Source: Tenacibaculum ovolyticum DSM 18103 (lineage in GTDB: Bacteria > Bacteroidota > Bacteroidia > Flavobacteriales > Flavobacteriaceae). From it: DNA of 64,000 nucleotides. This document shows, one piece after another, positions 8,315 to 16,782 of this stretch. Within the stretch, counting starts at the first letter, position 1. Each line of letters begins with the position of its first letter. The translations under genes were made by a program, and so were the position numbers. Under the pieces are notes generated by a model. It did not search any database. It was given only the letters and a program-made list of their open reading frames with translations, and was not told where the DNA came from. The stretch lies in contig NZ_KE387165.1 of assembly GCF_000430545.1 (NCBI RefSeq), positions 186,728-250,727 of the forward strand, read 5' to 3'.

Positions 8315-10813
8315 ATGACTAAAAGATTACTTTCTAAAGTACTTTTTACTGTATTTCTTATAATTTTTTCGTTAAACTTAAATGCACAACGTAAAAAAAA
8401 GAAAAAAAACAGTAAAAAAGTAACTCAAACAAAGCCTAAAAGCAAGCCAAATAAAAATGCGATTAAGCCATATGCTAAAGTTGTTACTAAAAAGCATAAA
8501 ACTGACGAAGGATTATTTAAAGTACACTCTAAAGACCAACAATTTTTATTCGAGATACCAAATTCTCTATTAAATAGAGAAATGTTAATGGTAACTCGTA
8601 TCGCCAAAACAGCTAACGGTATTGGTTTTGGAGGTGGTAAACAAAACACTCAAGTTTTACGTTGGCAAAAAAAACAGAAAAAAATATTATTAAGAGTCGT
8701 TTCTTATAACGTTGTGGCCGACACATTACTTCCTGTTCATAAAGCAGTTGTAAATTCTAATTTCGAACCTATATTATATTCTTTTCCTATAAAAGCTTTT
8801 AGTAAGGATTCTACGGCAACAGTAATTGATGTCTCTTCTTTATTCAACTCTGATGTAAAAGCTATAGGATTCCCTCAAAACAAAAGAAAACAGTATAAAA
8901 TTTCTAAGATGGATAAAAGCCGTTCTTATATAGAACGCATTAGTAGTTACCCTAAAAACATTGAAGTTAGAAATGTAAAAACATACATATCTAACGCTGC
9001 TCCTTCAAATAGAAGCGTTGGTGCAGTTTCTATGGAATTAAGTAATTCTATGATTTTACTTCCAAAAACACCAATGAAACGTCGTTATTTCGACGAACGA
9101 GTAGGATGGTTTGCTAGATCTCAAACAGATTACGGATTAGATGCTCAAAAAAGTAAATCAGTTAAATACCTAGATAGATGGCGTTTAGAAGTTAAAGACG
9201 AAGACTTAGAAAAATTTAAAAGAGGTGAATTAGTTGAACCTAAAAAACAGATTATTTACTATATAGATGATGCTACTCCTAAAGAATGGCGTAAATATAT
9301 AAAGCAAGGTATAGAAGATTGGCAAGTTGCATTTGAGGCTGCTGGTTTTAAAAATGCGATAATTGCAAAAGATGCTCCTACTAAAGAGGAAGATCCTGAA
9401 TGGAGCCCTGAAGATGTTCGTTACTCTGTAGTACGTTATTTAGCTTCACCTATTCCGAATGCAAATGGCCCTCATGTTAGTGATCCTAGATCTGGTGAGA
9501 TTCTTGAATCTGACATTAACTGGTATCATAATGTAATGTCTTTATTACACAACTGGTTTTTTATTCAAACAGCAGCAATAAATCCAGATGCTAGAAGTAA
9601 TGAATTTAAAGAAGAAGTAATGGGGCGTTTAATTCGTTTTGTTTCTTCTCATGAAGTTGGTCACACTCTTGGTTTACCTCATAATATGGGTAGTTCTGTT
9701 GCATACCCTGTAGATTCTTTACGTTCTGCAGTATTTACTAAAAAAAATGGTACTGCTCCTTCAATAATGGACTATGCGCGTTTTAACTACGTAGCCCAAC
9801 CAGAAGATAAAGGTGTTGCATTAATGCCAAATATTGGACCTTACGATAAATACGCTATTAGTTGGGGATACCGCCCTATATTCAACACCGCTGCTAAAGA
9901 TGAGAAAGAAATTCTAAACAAGTGGATTCTTGATAAAGCAGGAAATCCTGTATACAGATTTGGTCATCAACAAGTACGTAATGTTATAGACCCTAGTTCA
10001 CAAACTGAAGATTTAGGTGATGATGCTATAAAAGCAAGTAAATATGGAATTAAAAATCTACAAAGAATTTTACCTCGTTTAGAAGAATGGACAACTAAAG
10101 ATGGAGAAACGTACGATGAACTAAAAACAATGTACGGACAATTACTAGGTCAATTTAATCGTTATATGGGGCATGTAAGTTCTAACATCGGTGGTGTTTA
10201 CGAAAATTATAAAACTGCAGGGCAAGATGGAGCTGTATACACACATGTAGATAAAAATCATCAAAAAAATGCAGTCCGTTTTGTAAATAATGAATTATTT
10301 AAAACGCCAACTTGGTTATTAAATAAAACTATTTTCAGTAAAACCGAATTTTCAGGTTCTGAAGAACGAATTAGATCACTACAAGTAAGAACTTTAAACC
10401 GTATCTTAAAAACAGGGAGAATGGCTCGTATGATTGAGAACGAAACTTTAAACGGAGCTAGTTCATACACTCTTTTAAATATGATGACTGATTTACGTAA
10501 AGGAGTTTGGAGTGAGTTATACAGCCATAAAGCTATTGATACTTATCGTAGAAACTTACAACGTGCACATTTAGATCGTTTAAGTTTTTTATTAAACAAA
10601 GCTAAAAGTCAAAAAGGATCAAATAACGGAGGTTACTTTAAACAAACTGCTGTTAATATTAGCCAATCGGATATTAAACCTGTGGTAAGAGGTGAATTAA
10701 AACGTTTAAAACGTGATATAAAACGTAGTCTTACAACTACAAAAAACACACTAAACCGCTATCACTTACAAGATGCTATTGATAGAATTGATAGCATTTT
10801 AAATCCTAAATAA
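8315..10813 (+). CDS. Secreted zinc-dependent metalloprotease (DUF5117-type)
   Basis: I start the gene at 8315, where a signal peptide begins (MTKRLLSKVLFTVFLIIFS, cleaved after LNLNAQ). The frame is open further upstream to 8186, but that would bury the signal. The 832-residue protein has a Lys-rich mature N-terminus, a DUF5117-like domain and a zinc-binding HEVGHTLGLPH site (His446) followed by a possible Met-turn IMDYARFNYVAQPED. This fits the large Bacteroidetes zinc metalloproteases with DUF5117. It probably acts in the periplasm or outside the cell; no type IX sorting tail is evident. Confidence 0.9.
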   Translation: MTKRLLSKVLFTVFLIIFSLNLNAQRKKKKKNSKKVTQTKPKSKPNKNAIKPYAKVVTKKHKTDEGLFKVHSKDQQFLFEIPNSLLNREMLMVTRIAKTANGIGFGGGKQNTQVLRWQKKQKKILLRVVSYNVVADTLLPVHKAVVNSNFEPILYSFPIKAFSKDSTATVIDVSSLFNSDVKAIGFPQNKRKQYKISKMDKSRSYIERISSYPKNIEVRNVKTYISNAAPSNRSVGAVSMELSNSMILLPKTPMKRRYFDERVGWFARSQTDYGLDAQKSKSVKYLDRWRLEVKDEDLEKFKRGELVEPKKQIIYYIDDATPKEWRKYIKQGIEDWQVAFEAAGFKNAIIAKDAPTKEEDPEWSPEDVRYSVVRYLASPIPNANGPHVSDPRSGEILESDINWYHNVMSLLHNWFFIQTAAINPDARSNEFKEEVMGRLIRFVSSHEVGHTLGLPHNMGSSVAYPVDSLRSAVFTKKNGTAPSIMDYARFNYVAQPEDKGVALMPNIGPYDKYAISWGYRPIFNTAAKDEKEILNKWILDKAGNPVYRFGHQQVRNVIDPSSQTEDLGDDAIKASKYGIKNLQRILPRLEEWTTKDGETYDELKTMYGQLLGQFNRYMGHVSSNIGGVYENYKTAGQDGAVYTHVDKNHQKNAVRFVNNELFKTPTWLLNKTIFSKTEFSGSEERIRSLQVRTLNRILKTGRMARMIENETLNGASSYTLLNMMTDLRKGVWSELYSHKAIDTYRRNLQRAHLDRLSFLLNKAKSQKGSNNGGYFKQTAVNISQSDIKPVVRGELKRLKRDIKRSLTTTKNTLNRYHLQDAIDRIDSILNPK

Positions 10814-10859
10814 AGAATAAGCGTTTTTAATAAAAATAATTCTTTTTAAAAACTTCTTT

Positions 10860-10912
10860 GAAGTTGTATTAGCTCCGATTTTTTTAATCTGCTTTAATAC
10901 AACTTCATTTTT
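10860..10912 (+). terminator. Intrinsic terminator after metalloprotease
   Basis: GAAGTTGTATTA (10860-10871) pairs with TAATACAACTTC (10895-10906) across a T-rich 23-base loop, followed by a T-run. Confidence 0.75.
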
Positions 10913-10944
10913 TTTATATTTACCTTTTCAAACAACAAAATTCT

Positions 10945-12873
10945 ATGAAATACCTTTTTAAACTATCAATACTTCTTTTACTTTTTATTAGTAGTTGCAC
11001 TCCAAAAACAGCAACTGAAAAAGAAGTAAAAACAACTATAAAAGACACTTACGTTAAAGATAATTACACAAAAAAAGAGGTGAGTATTACCATGAGAGAT
11101 GGTGCTAAACTACATACAACTATATACTCTCCTAAAGACACTAGTAAAATATATCCTATTTTGCTACAACGTACTCCTTATAGTTGTAGACCTTATGGTG
11201 GCGATAAATTTAAAACTAAAATTGGTCCGAATTTAAATTTAATGAAAGAAGGGAATATTGTCGTATATCAAGATGTTCGTGGTCGTTGGATGAGCGAAGG
11301 TATGTATGATAACATGCGTGCTTATATACCAAATAAAACAGCGAAACAAACTGATGAGACTAGCGATACTTATGACACAATTGATTGGTTAATAAAAAAC
11401 GTAACAAACAATAACGGTAAAGTAGGTACTTGGGGTATTTCATATCCTGGGCATTATGCAACTATTTCAACGATTGATGCACACCCTGCTTTAAAAGCAG
11501 CCTCACCACAAGCATGTATTGGAGATTTCTTTTTTGATGATTTTCATCATAATGGTGCTTTTTTACTAAGCTATTTCAATGCGATTCCTTTATTTGGTAC
11601 TTACAAAGACCAACCAACAGATTCTGCTTGGTATTCTTTTCCTAAAATGAAAACTCAAGACCAATACCAGTTTTTCTTAGATAAAGGTCCTTTAAAAAAT
11701 TTAAATGAATACTTTCAATATGATAAGTTAGATGTTACTACAACTGAAGATAAAAACAGAATTGATGATTTTTTCTGGAAAGAAATGGTAGAACACCCAA
11801 ATTACGATTCAATTTGGCAAAGTAAAGGTATTATTCAACATTTAAATAAAGTGCCATCAACAGTAGCAACAATGGTTGTTGCAGGTGAATTTGATGCAGA
11901 AGATTTATACGGACCTTTAGAAACCTATAAAAATATTGAAAAACATCAACCAAACAATTACAATACCTTAGTTTTTGGTCCTTGGGATCATGGCGGATGG
12001 GCTAGAAACAAAGTGCAAAACAAAGTAGGAAACTATTATTTTGGAGATTCTATTTCTTTAAAATTTCAAAAAGAAATTGAAACAAAATTCTTTAATCATT
12101 TCTTAAAAGGAGATGGTTCTAAAAATAGTGGATTACCAGAAGCCTATGTTTTTGACACGGGTAAAAAAGAATGGAAATCGTATGATGTTTGGCCTCCTAA
12201 GAATGTAAACAAAGAGTCTTTTTATTTATCAGAAAATCAAGAATTAAGCGCTTCTAAAAAAGGAGATTCTAAAACACAATTTATAAGCGATATTAAACGA
12301 CCTGTACCGTACTCTGAAGATATTAAAACTGTTTTCACTCCTCGTAAATACATGACCGATGATCAGCGTTTTGCTGCAAGAAGACCTGATGTTTTAGTTT
12401 TTCAAACTGAAGAATTAACCGAAGATTTTACACTTGCTGGAGATATTTTAGCAAAACTGAATGTAGCAACTACAGGTTCTGCTGCCGATTGGATTGTAAA
12501 AGTAATTGACGTACATCCTGCTGATTTAAAAAATGATAACAAAGAAATGCAATCTCATTTAAAATTAAGTAATTATCACATGATGGTTCGTAGTGAAGTA
12601 ATGCGTGGTCGTTTTAGAAATAGCTTTGCAAAACCAGAAGCATTTACCCCTAATAAGAAAACATCAGTAAATATTAAACTGCAAGATGTTTTTCATACAT
12701 TTAAAAAAGGTCACAAATTACAAATACAAGTACAAAGCACATGGTTCCCGTTAATTGATTTGAACCCGCAAACTTATGTAGACAATATCTACAAGGCTAC
12801 TAAAAAAGATTTTAAAACGCAAACACACACTGTGTTTTCAGACTCTAGCATTGAATTTCCTGTTCTAAAATAA
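10945..12873 (+). CDS. CocE/NonD family hydrolase (X-Pro dipeptidyl-peptidase S15 type) lipoprotein
   Basis: The 642-residue protein has a lipoprotein signal (LLLFISSC). An alpha/beta-hydrolase domain follows with nucleophile Ser166 in WGISYPGH and a likely catalytic His near 349 in GPWDHGGW, then a C-terminal jelly-roll (PepX_C) domain from about 440. The family hydrolyses esters and amides, including cocaine esterase, alpha-amino-acid ester hydrolase and glutaryl-7-ACA acylase. DUF3667 follows after 5 bases. A decayed copy of this gene's last 130 or so bases lies at about 13998-14132. Confidence 0.92.
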   Translation: MKYLFKLSILLLLFISSCTPKTATEKEVKTTIKDTYVKDNYTKKEVSITMRDGAKLHTTIYSPKDTSKIYPILLQRTPYSCRPYGGDKFKTKIGPNLNLMKEGNIVVYQDVRGRWMSEGMYDNMRAYIPNKTAKQTDETSDTYDTIDWLIKNVTNNNGKVGTWGISYPGHYATISTIDAHPALKAASPQACIGDFFFDDFHHNGAFLLSYFNAIPLFGTYKDQPTDSAWYSFPKMKTQDQYQFFLDKGPLKNLNEYFQYDKLDVTTTEDKNRIDDFFWKEMVEHPNYDSIWQSKGIIQHLNKVPSTVATMVVAGEFDAEDLYGPLETYKNIEKHQPNNYNTLVFGPWDHGGWARNKVQNKVGNYYFGDSISLKFQKEIETKFFNHFLKGDGSKNSGLPEAYVFDTGKKEWKSYDVWPPKNVNKESFYLSENQELSASKKGDSKTQFISDIKRPVPYSEDIKTVFTPRKYMTDDQRFAARRPDVLVFQTEELTEDFTLAGDILAKLNVATTGSAADWIVKVIDVHPADLKNDNKEMQSHLKLSNYHMMVRSEVMRGRFRNSFAKPEAFTPNKKTSVNIKLQDVFHTFKKGHKLQIQVQSTWFPLIDLNPQTYVDNIYKATKKDFKTQTHTVFSDSSIEFPVLK

Positions 12874-12878
12874 AAACA

Positions 12879-13739
12879 ATGAATTGTAAAAACTGTAATG
12901 AAATATTAGAAAACGACGCTCTTTTTTGTGATAATTGCGGAGCAAAAATTGTTAAAAACAGAATAACTTTTAAGTTTTTAATGCTAGAACTTTTTTCGGT
13001 ACTAGGATTTAACAATTTGTTTTTTACAACCTTAAAAAAAATGTTTTTAGCTCCAAATGAAGTGCTAAATGAATATTTAAACGGGATAAGAAAGCGTTAT
13101 GTAAATCCATTTGCATATTTAGCTGTTGGTGCAGCATTGTCGTTAATTATTTTTAATTTCTTTTCTAAAGATTATTTAGAAATGCAAGCAACAGTGAATC
13201 AATCTCAAACTAAAGAAATTAAAGAGCTCGCTAATAAAGATTTATCAACAATTAAAAATTTATCTACAGAAGAGTTTAACAAACTTAAAGCTAAACAACA
13301 ATTTGCAAAAAAACAATTAAGATACCTAGACAAATGGGCTGGTTTTATACTCCGTAATTTTAATATTATTACATTCCTATTCCTTCCTTTTTATGCGTTA
13401 TTAAGTAAATTAACTTATACCAAACCTCATAATTTCGGAGAGCATATTGTAATAAATTCCTATATTTTAGGAACAACAATGTTTCTAACTTTATTTTCTT
13501 TTCTTTTAGGTATGCTTATTCATCCTAGCCTTTTATCCTATAGTATTCTAGCAACATTAGTATATTACCTTTACTCTTTTAGTAAATTATACAAACTTAG
13601 CTTTGGTAAATCTTTATTAAAACTATTACGTTTTATAGGTGTGTTTATTTTAATTTCTATTGTTATTTTAATAATAGCAAGTATTATTGGTATTATAATT
13701 GGTAAATTTTTCCCTAACCTAATTAATATAAAACCTTAA
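12879..13739 (+). CDS. DUF3667 membrane protein with zinc ribbon
   Basis: The 286-residue protein begins with a CxxC-x11-CxxC zinc ribbon (CKNC and CDNC at residues 3-20). This is followed by the DUF3667 signature (APNEVLNEYLNGIRKRYVNP) and about five transmembrane segments, with a charged Lys/Gln-rich stretch around 108-150. The function of DUF3667 is unknown. It starts 5 bases after the CocE-type gene and is enclosed between that gene and a decayed copy of its 3' end, as if acquired or left by a local duplication. Confidence 0.85.
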   Translation: MNCKNCNEILENDALFCDNCGAKIVKNRITFKFLMLELFSVLGFNNLFFTTLKKMFLAPNEVLNEYLNGIRKRYVNPFAYLAVGAALSLIIFNFFSKDYLEMQATVNQSQTKEIKELANKDLSTIKNLSTEEFNKLKAKQQFAKKQLRYLDKWAGFILRNFNIITFLFLPFYALLSKLTYTKPHNFGEHIVINSYILGTTMFLTLFSFLLGMLIHPSLLSYSILATLVYYLYSFSKLYKLSFGKSLLKLLRFIGVFILISIVILIIASIIGIIIGKFFPNLINIKP

Positions 13740-13779
13740 AACATTATTAAGATAACCTTATTATAAATACTCATTTACA

Positions 13780-13810
13780 CAAACCTCATAATATAAAATT
13801 ATGAGGTTTG
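13780..13810 (+). terminator. Stem-loop terminator after DUF3667 gene
   Basis: CAAACCTCATAAT pairs perfectly with ATTATGAGGTTTG across a 5-base loop. The T-run after it is weak. Confidence 0.7.
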
Positions 13811-13997
13811 TAGTTTAATTCTTATCACAAAAACCGACCTTGTACATATAGTAAATAAATCTATTTTCAAACGCATCAGTTTTCACTTTAAATTATAAAA
13901 ACTACCTCGTTAAAGGTGGTTTCTTTCTTATATTTCTTGATCTTTACCACCACTAATAAATACTAGCGACATCCATTCTAGGAACAGCGAAAACCAC

Positions 13998-14132
13998 AAA
14001 ACACTTCGTTTTCTTTAATTGATTTGAATCCGCAAAACTCATGTAGACAACATTAACAAAAGCAGACAAAAAAAATTTCAAGACGCAAACACATGCTCTA
14101 TTATCAGACTCTAATATTGAACTGAATAGATA
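13998..14132 (+). pseudogene. Decayed 3' fragment of the CocE/NonD hydrolase gene
   Basis: This stretch aligns base by base with the end of the intact gene (about 12733-12873). Shared blocks include TTAATTGATTTGAA, CCGCAAA, ATGTAGACAA, ACGCAAACACA and TCAGACTCTA, and the identity is roughly 70-75% by eye with small indels. Frameshifts and missing upstream sequence make it non-coding. The rest of the 460-base gap (13811-13997) shows only a short GGTGGT/ACCACC inverted repeat and nothing I recognise. Confidence 0.8.
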
Positions 14133-14172
14133 GCTAGATTAAAATAGCACACATTTTTTCTATTTTAATTAT

Positions 14173-14180
14173 TATATTTG
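14173..14180 (+). promoter_or_regulatory. Bacteroidetes -7 promoter element
   Basis: TATATTTG matches TAnnTTTG 20 bases before the secreted-protein gene at 14201. It lies just after the CocE remnant. No clear -33 element is seen. Confidence 0.45.
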
Positions 14181-14200
14181 CTTTTAAAAAATTAAATTAC

Positions 14201-15775
14201 ATGAAAAAAATTACTCTATTAATTTTATTATTAATTAGTACCATAACAATTGCTCAAGACTTCAATATTACTAAAAGTGATATATTTAAAGACAAAAAAA
14301 AACACAGTTTTCTATCCTTTTCTATAGATGACAAAGAAGGCGGTTTAATTACAATCAGAGAATATCTAGGAGGCTTCCCCCTTAAAACAACAAAAGGTTA
14401 TTATATTCAACATTTTGACAAAAACCTTAAACTAAAAAACGAATTTGATTACAAGGTTAAAAGAAGTAGAATTAGAAATGCTTTTATAAAAGACAGTAAA
14501 TTACATTTAATTGAACTTGAAAGCGTAAAGAAAGAAAACAGAATTGTATACAAATCGGTAAGTTCTGATATCAATAACTTTAACTTTAAATCTAAAGAAC
14601 TATTATCAATTTCTGAAGACAATATCAAAAAGTATTTTGGTGTAGTACTTTTCCCTTTTTTTATTAACAATTATAATCAAATGGATGGTAATCATCTAGG
14701 CGAAGTTGTTATGTCTAAAAATAATAATTTTTTTGCTATAAATTTTGATTTCAAAGACAAAGACAAAGAAACACATAAGATATTTGTATTTAATGATGAT
14801 TTAGAAATGGTTTATGACAGACTAATTGTTAAAGACATAAAAGATCATTTATTTAAGTACAATAGTTTTGATATAGATGACAAAGATGGATCTGTATACT
14901 TTTTAGGAAAATCGTTTGAAAATAACTCAAACAGATCCAAAAAGAAGGGAAAAACAAATTATCATTTCGAGTTAAGTAAAATAAGTAAGGATGATGAAAA
15001 AACTGTTAGCTTTAAAAACCCAGAAAAATTTATTGGATCACTATCTTTAGTTAAAAATAATGGTAAGCTTTCTTGCGTTGGTTTTTATGGAAACAAGGAT
15101 GAAGGAAAATATAATGGTGTTTGTTTGTTTAATTTAAATTCAAACACTTTAGCTCTAGAAACTAAAAAATTCAACCCTTTTTCAGAAGCTTTTTTATCAG
15201 ATAAATATGGTGATCGAGCTGGAAAGAAAAAACGTAAAAAGAAAAAAGGTTTAAGAAATATTATATTTAAGAGTGTTGAAGTAATGCTTAATGGTGATCT
15301 TGTTATTAATGCTGAAGAAGATTATATTACTACTCACACTAATTTTGGTCCTAATGGAACAATGCGTACAAGAACTACACAACATTATGATGATATTATT
15401 TCTTTTCGATTAAATAGTAATGGTGATTTAAAATGGGCACGAAATATTAACAAAGCTCAAACAGGTAACCAAAACAGTTCTTTTACGCCTATTTCAATTG
15501 GTGAAAAAACATATTTTTTTATTAACTGTTCAGATAAGTTAAAAAAACTAAGTGATGATCGCATTCAGTTTAAACAAACTTCAGCAAAAAACTCTAATCT
15601 ATATGTTATCTCAATTAATGGAAACGGAGCTTATGATATTAAAAAATTAATTGACAGAAAAGATTCTAAAGTTTATTACAAAGTTAGTAACGGAGTTGTT
15701 TCAGATCATAAAAATGAAGTGATTCTTTTAGGTAAACGAAAAAAGAATTCCCAAATCATTAAAATTAATATTTAA
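14201..15775 (+). CDS. Secreted protein of unknown function
   Basis: This 524-residue protein has a clear signal peptide (residues 1-18, cleaved at TIAQD). The mature part is Lys-rich and built of repeated beta-strand units such as DDKDGSVYFLGKSFE and NSNGDLKWARNIN, suggesting a beta-propeller-like fold. It carries a very basic patch near residue 345 (GKKKRKKKKG). I do not recognise the family and see no catalytic motif or sorting domain. It has its own promoter element and appears monocistronic. Confidence 0.75.
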   Translation: MKKITLLILLLISTITIAQDFNITKSDIFKDKKKHSFLSFSIDDKEGGLITIREYLGGFPLKTTKGYYIQHFDKNLKLKNEFDYKVKRSRIRNAFIKDSKLHLIELESVKKENRIVYKSVSSDINNFNFKSKELLSISEDNIKKYFGVVLFPFFINNYNQMDGNHLGEVVMSKNNNFFAINFDFKDKDKETHKIFVFNDDLEMVYDRLIVKDIKDHLFKYNSFDIDDKDGSVYFLGKSFENNSNRSKKKGKTNYHFELSKISKDDEKTVSFKNPEKFIGSLSLVKNNGKLSCVGFYGNKDEGKYNGVCLFNLNSNTLALETKKFNPFSEAFLSDKYGDRAGKKKRKKKKGLRNIIFKSVEVMLNGDLVINAEEDYITTHTNFGPNGTMRTRTTQHYDDIISFRLNSNGDLKWARNINKAQTGNQNSSFTPISIGEKTYFFINCSDKLKKLSDDRIQFKQTSAKNSNLYVISINGNGAYDIKKLIDRKDSKVYYKVSNGVVSDHKNEVILLGKRKKNSQIIKINI

Positions 15776-15790
15776 CGAAAAACTGTATTT

Positions 15791-15827
15791 AGGACACAGA
15801 AAGTTTTTTTAAACTTTTTGTGCTCCT
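15791..15827. terminator. Stem-loop between convergent genes
   Basis: CACAGAAAGTTT and AAACTTTTTGTG pair with one mismatch, with outer GGA/TCC pairs, around a T-rich loop. It directly abuts the aat stop and could serve both the secreted-protein gene and aat. Confidence 0.55.
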
Positions 15828-16451
15828 TTACAACCACTTCAAAAACTCACCTCTACCAATCTCACGAGCACCTAAACTTTCTAAGTGTTCATTATGTACT
15901 TGGCAATCTATTAATTTATAACCGCAATTTTTAACTAAATGTATAAAAGCAACTTTACTCATATTACTAGCTTTACTAAACATACTTTCGCCACAAAAAA
16001 CACCGTTATTTAAATCAACACCATATAAACCAGCAACTAATACATCTTCTACCCAAACTTCAATCGATTTTGAGATTCCTTTCTCGTGCAAGTTAATGTA
16101 TGCGTCTTCCATATCATCAGTAATCCAAGTACCTAATTGATCATTTCTATCAATATGACGGCAGTTAAAAATCACACCTTCAAAAGCCTTGTTTTCTGTT
16201 ATCGTAAAATTATTTTTTCGCAATACCTGGCGCATCGATTTTGACACTCTCAACTCATCAGGAAACAGCACCATACGTTCTGGTGGTGAATACCAAACAA
16301 TAGGTTCTCCTTCACTAAACCAAGGAAAAATACCGTTTTTATAAGCATAAATCAAACGTTCAGCAGATAAATCTCCGCCAAAAGCTAAAACACCATCTTC
16401 ATTTGCAAATTCGTGTAGTGGAAATACTATTTCTTCAGGTAACCAAATCAT
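15828..16451 (-). CDS. aat: Leucyl/phenylalanyl-tRNA--protein transferase
   Basis: The 207-residue protein is full length for Aat, which adds Leu or Phe from aminoacyl-tRNA to proteins with N-terminal Arg or Lys and so marks them for ClpS/ClpAP degradation. Family motifs are intact: GVLAFGGDLSAERLIYAYKNGIFPW near the N-terminus, WYSPPERMVLF, then LYGVDLNNGVFCGESMFS and LIDCQVHNEHLESLGAREI. It acts in the cytosol. The gene is alone; its upstream region carries a long imperfect inverted repeat. Confidence 0.96.
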   Translation of the reverse strand: MIWLPEEIVFPLHEFANEDGVLAFGGDLSAERLIYAYKNGIFPWFSEGEPIVWYSPPERMVLFPDELRVSKSMRQVLRKNNFTITENKAFEGVIFNCRHIDRNDQLGTWITDDMEDAYINLHEKGISKSIEVWVEDVLVAGLYGVDLNNGVFCGESMFSKASNMSKVAFIHLVKNCGYKLIDCQVHNEHLESLGAREIGRGEFLKWL

Positions 16452-16498
16452 ATAAATACAATAATAAAATCGTTAAGTGTTTTCGAAAAATTTTGTCA

Positions 16499-16616
16499 AT
16501 TCGAGTGAATTTCACGATTAAAATGAGTGAAATTTGTATCGAGAATAAAAATTTTACTTACTAAATTAGTTCTCGATACAATTTCATTCCGTTCTCACTT
16601 CATAAAATCACTCGAA
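16499..16616. repeat. Long imperfect intergenic inverted repeat
   Basis: The left arm (about 16500-16545, TTCGAGTGA to TATCGAGAA) is complementary to the right arm (about 16570-16615, TTCTCGATACAATTTCA to CACTCGAA) with mismatches mostly in the middle. The spacer is about 24 bases. It fills much of the 331-base gap between aat and the flavoprotein gene. Such hairpins resemble dispersed intergenic repeats of Flavobacteriaceae, but only one copy is present here. No transposase is linked. Confidence 0.75.
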
Positions 16617-16770
16617 CGGAAATTTCTAAAACCATTTTCTATTCAAAAAAACAAGCCAATAAAACTAACAAAGATAGCATAGTTCTTATCACTATAACTG
16701 ATAAAACTACATTCCTCATTTCATTTTTATAATTCTTAACAAAATGAAAACGTATCAATTCAAATTTCCA

Positions 16771-16778
16771 TAATTTTG
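16771..16778 (+). promoter_or_regulatory. Bacteroidetes -7 element abutting a start codon
   Basis: TAATTTTG matches TAnnTTTG only 4 bases before the ATG at 16783, which would make the transcript nearly leaderless. Confidence 0.45.
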
Positions 16779-16782
16779 CAAC

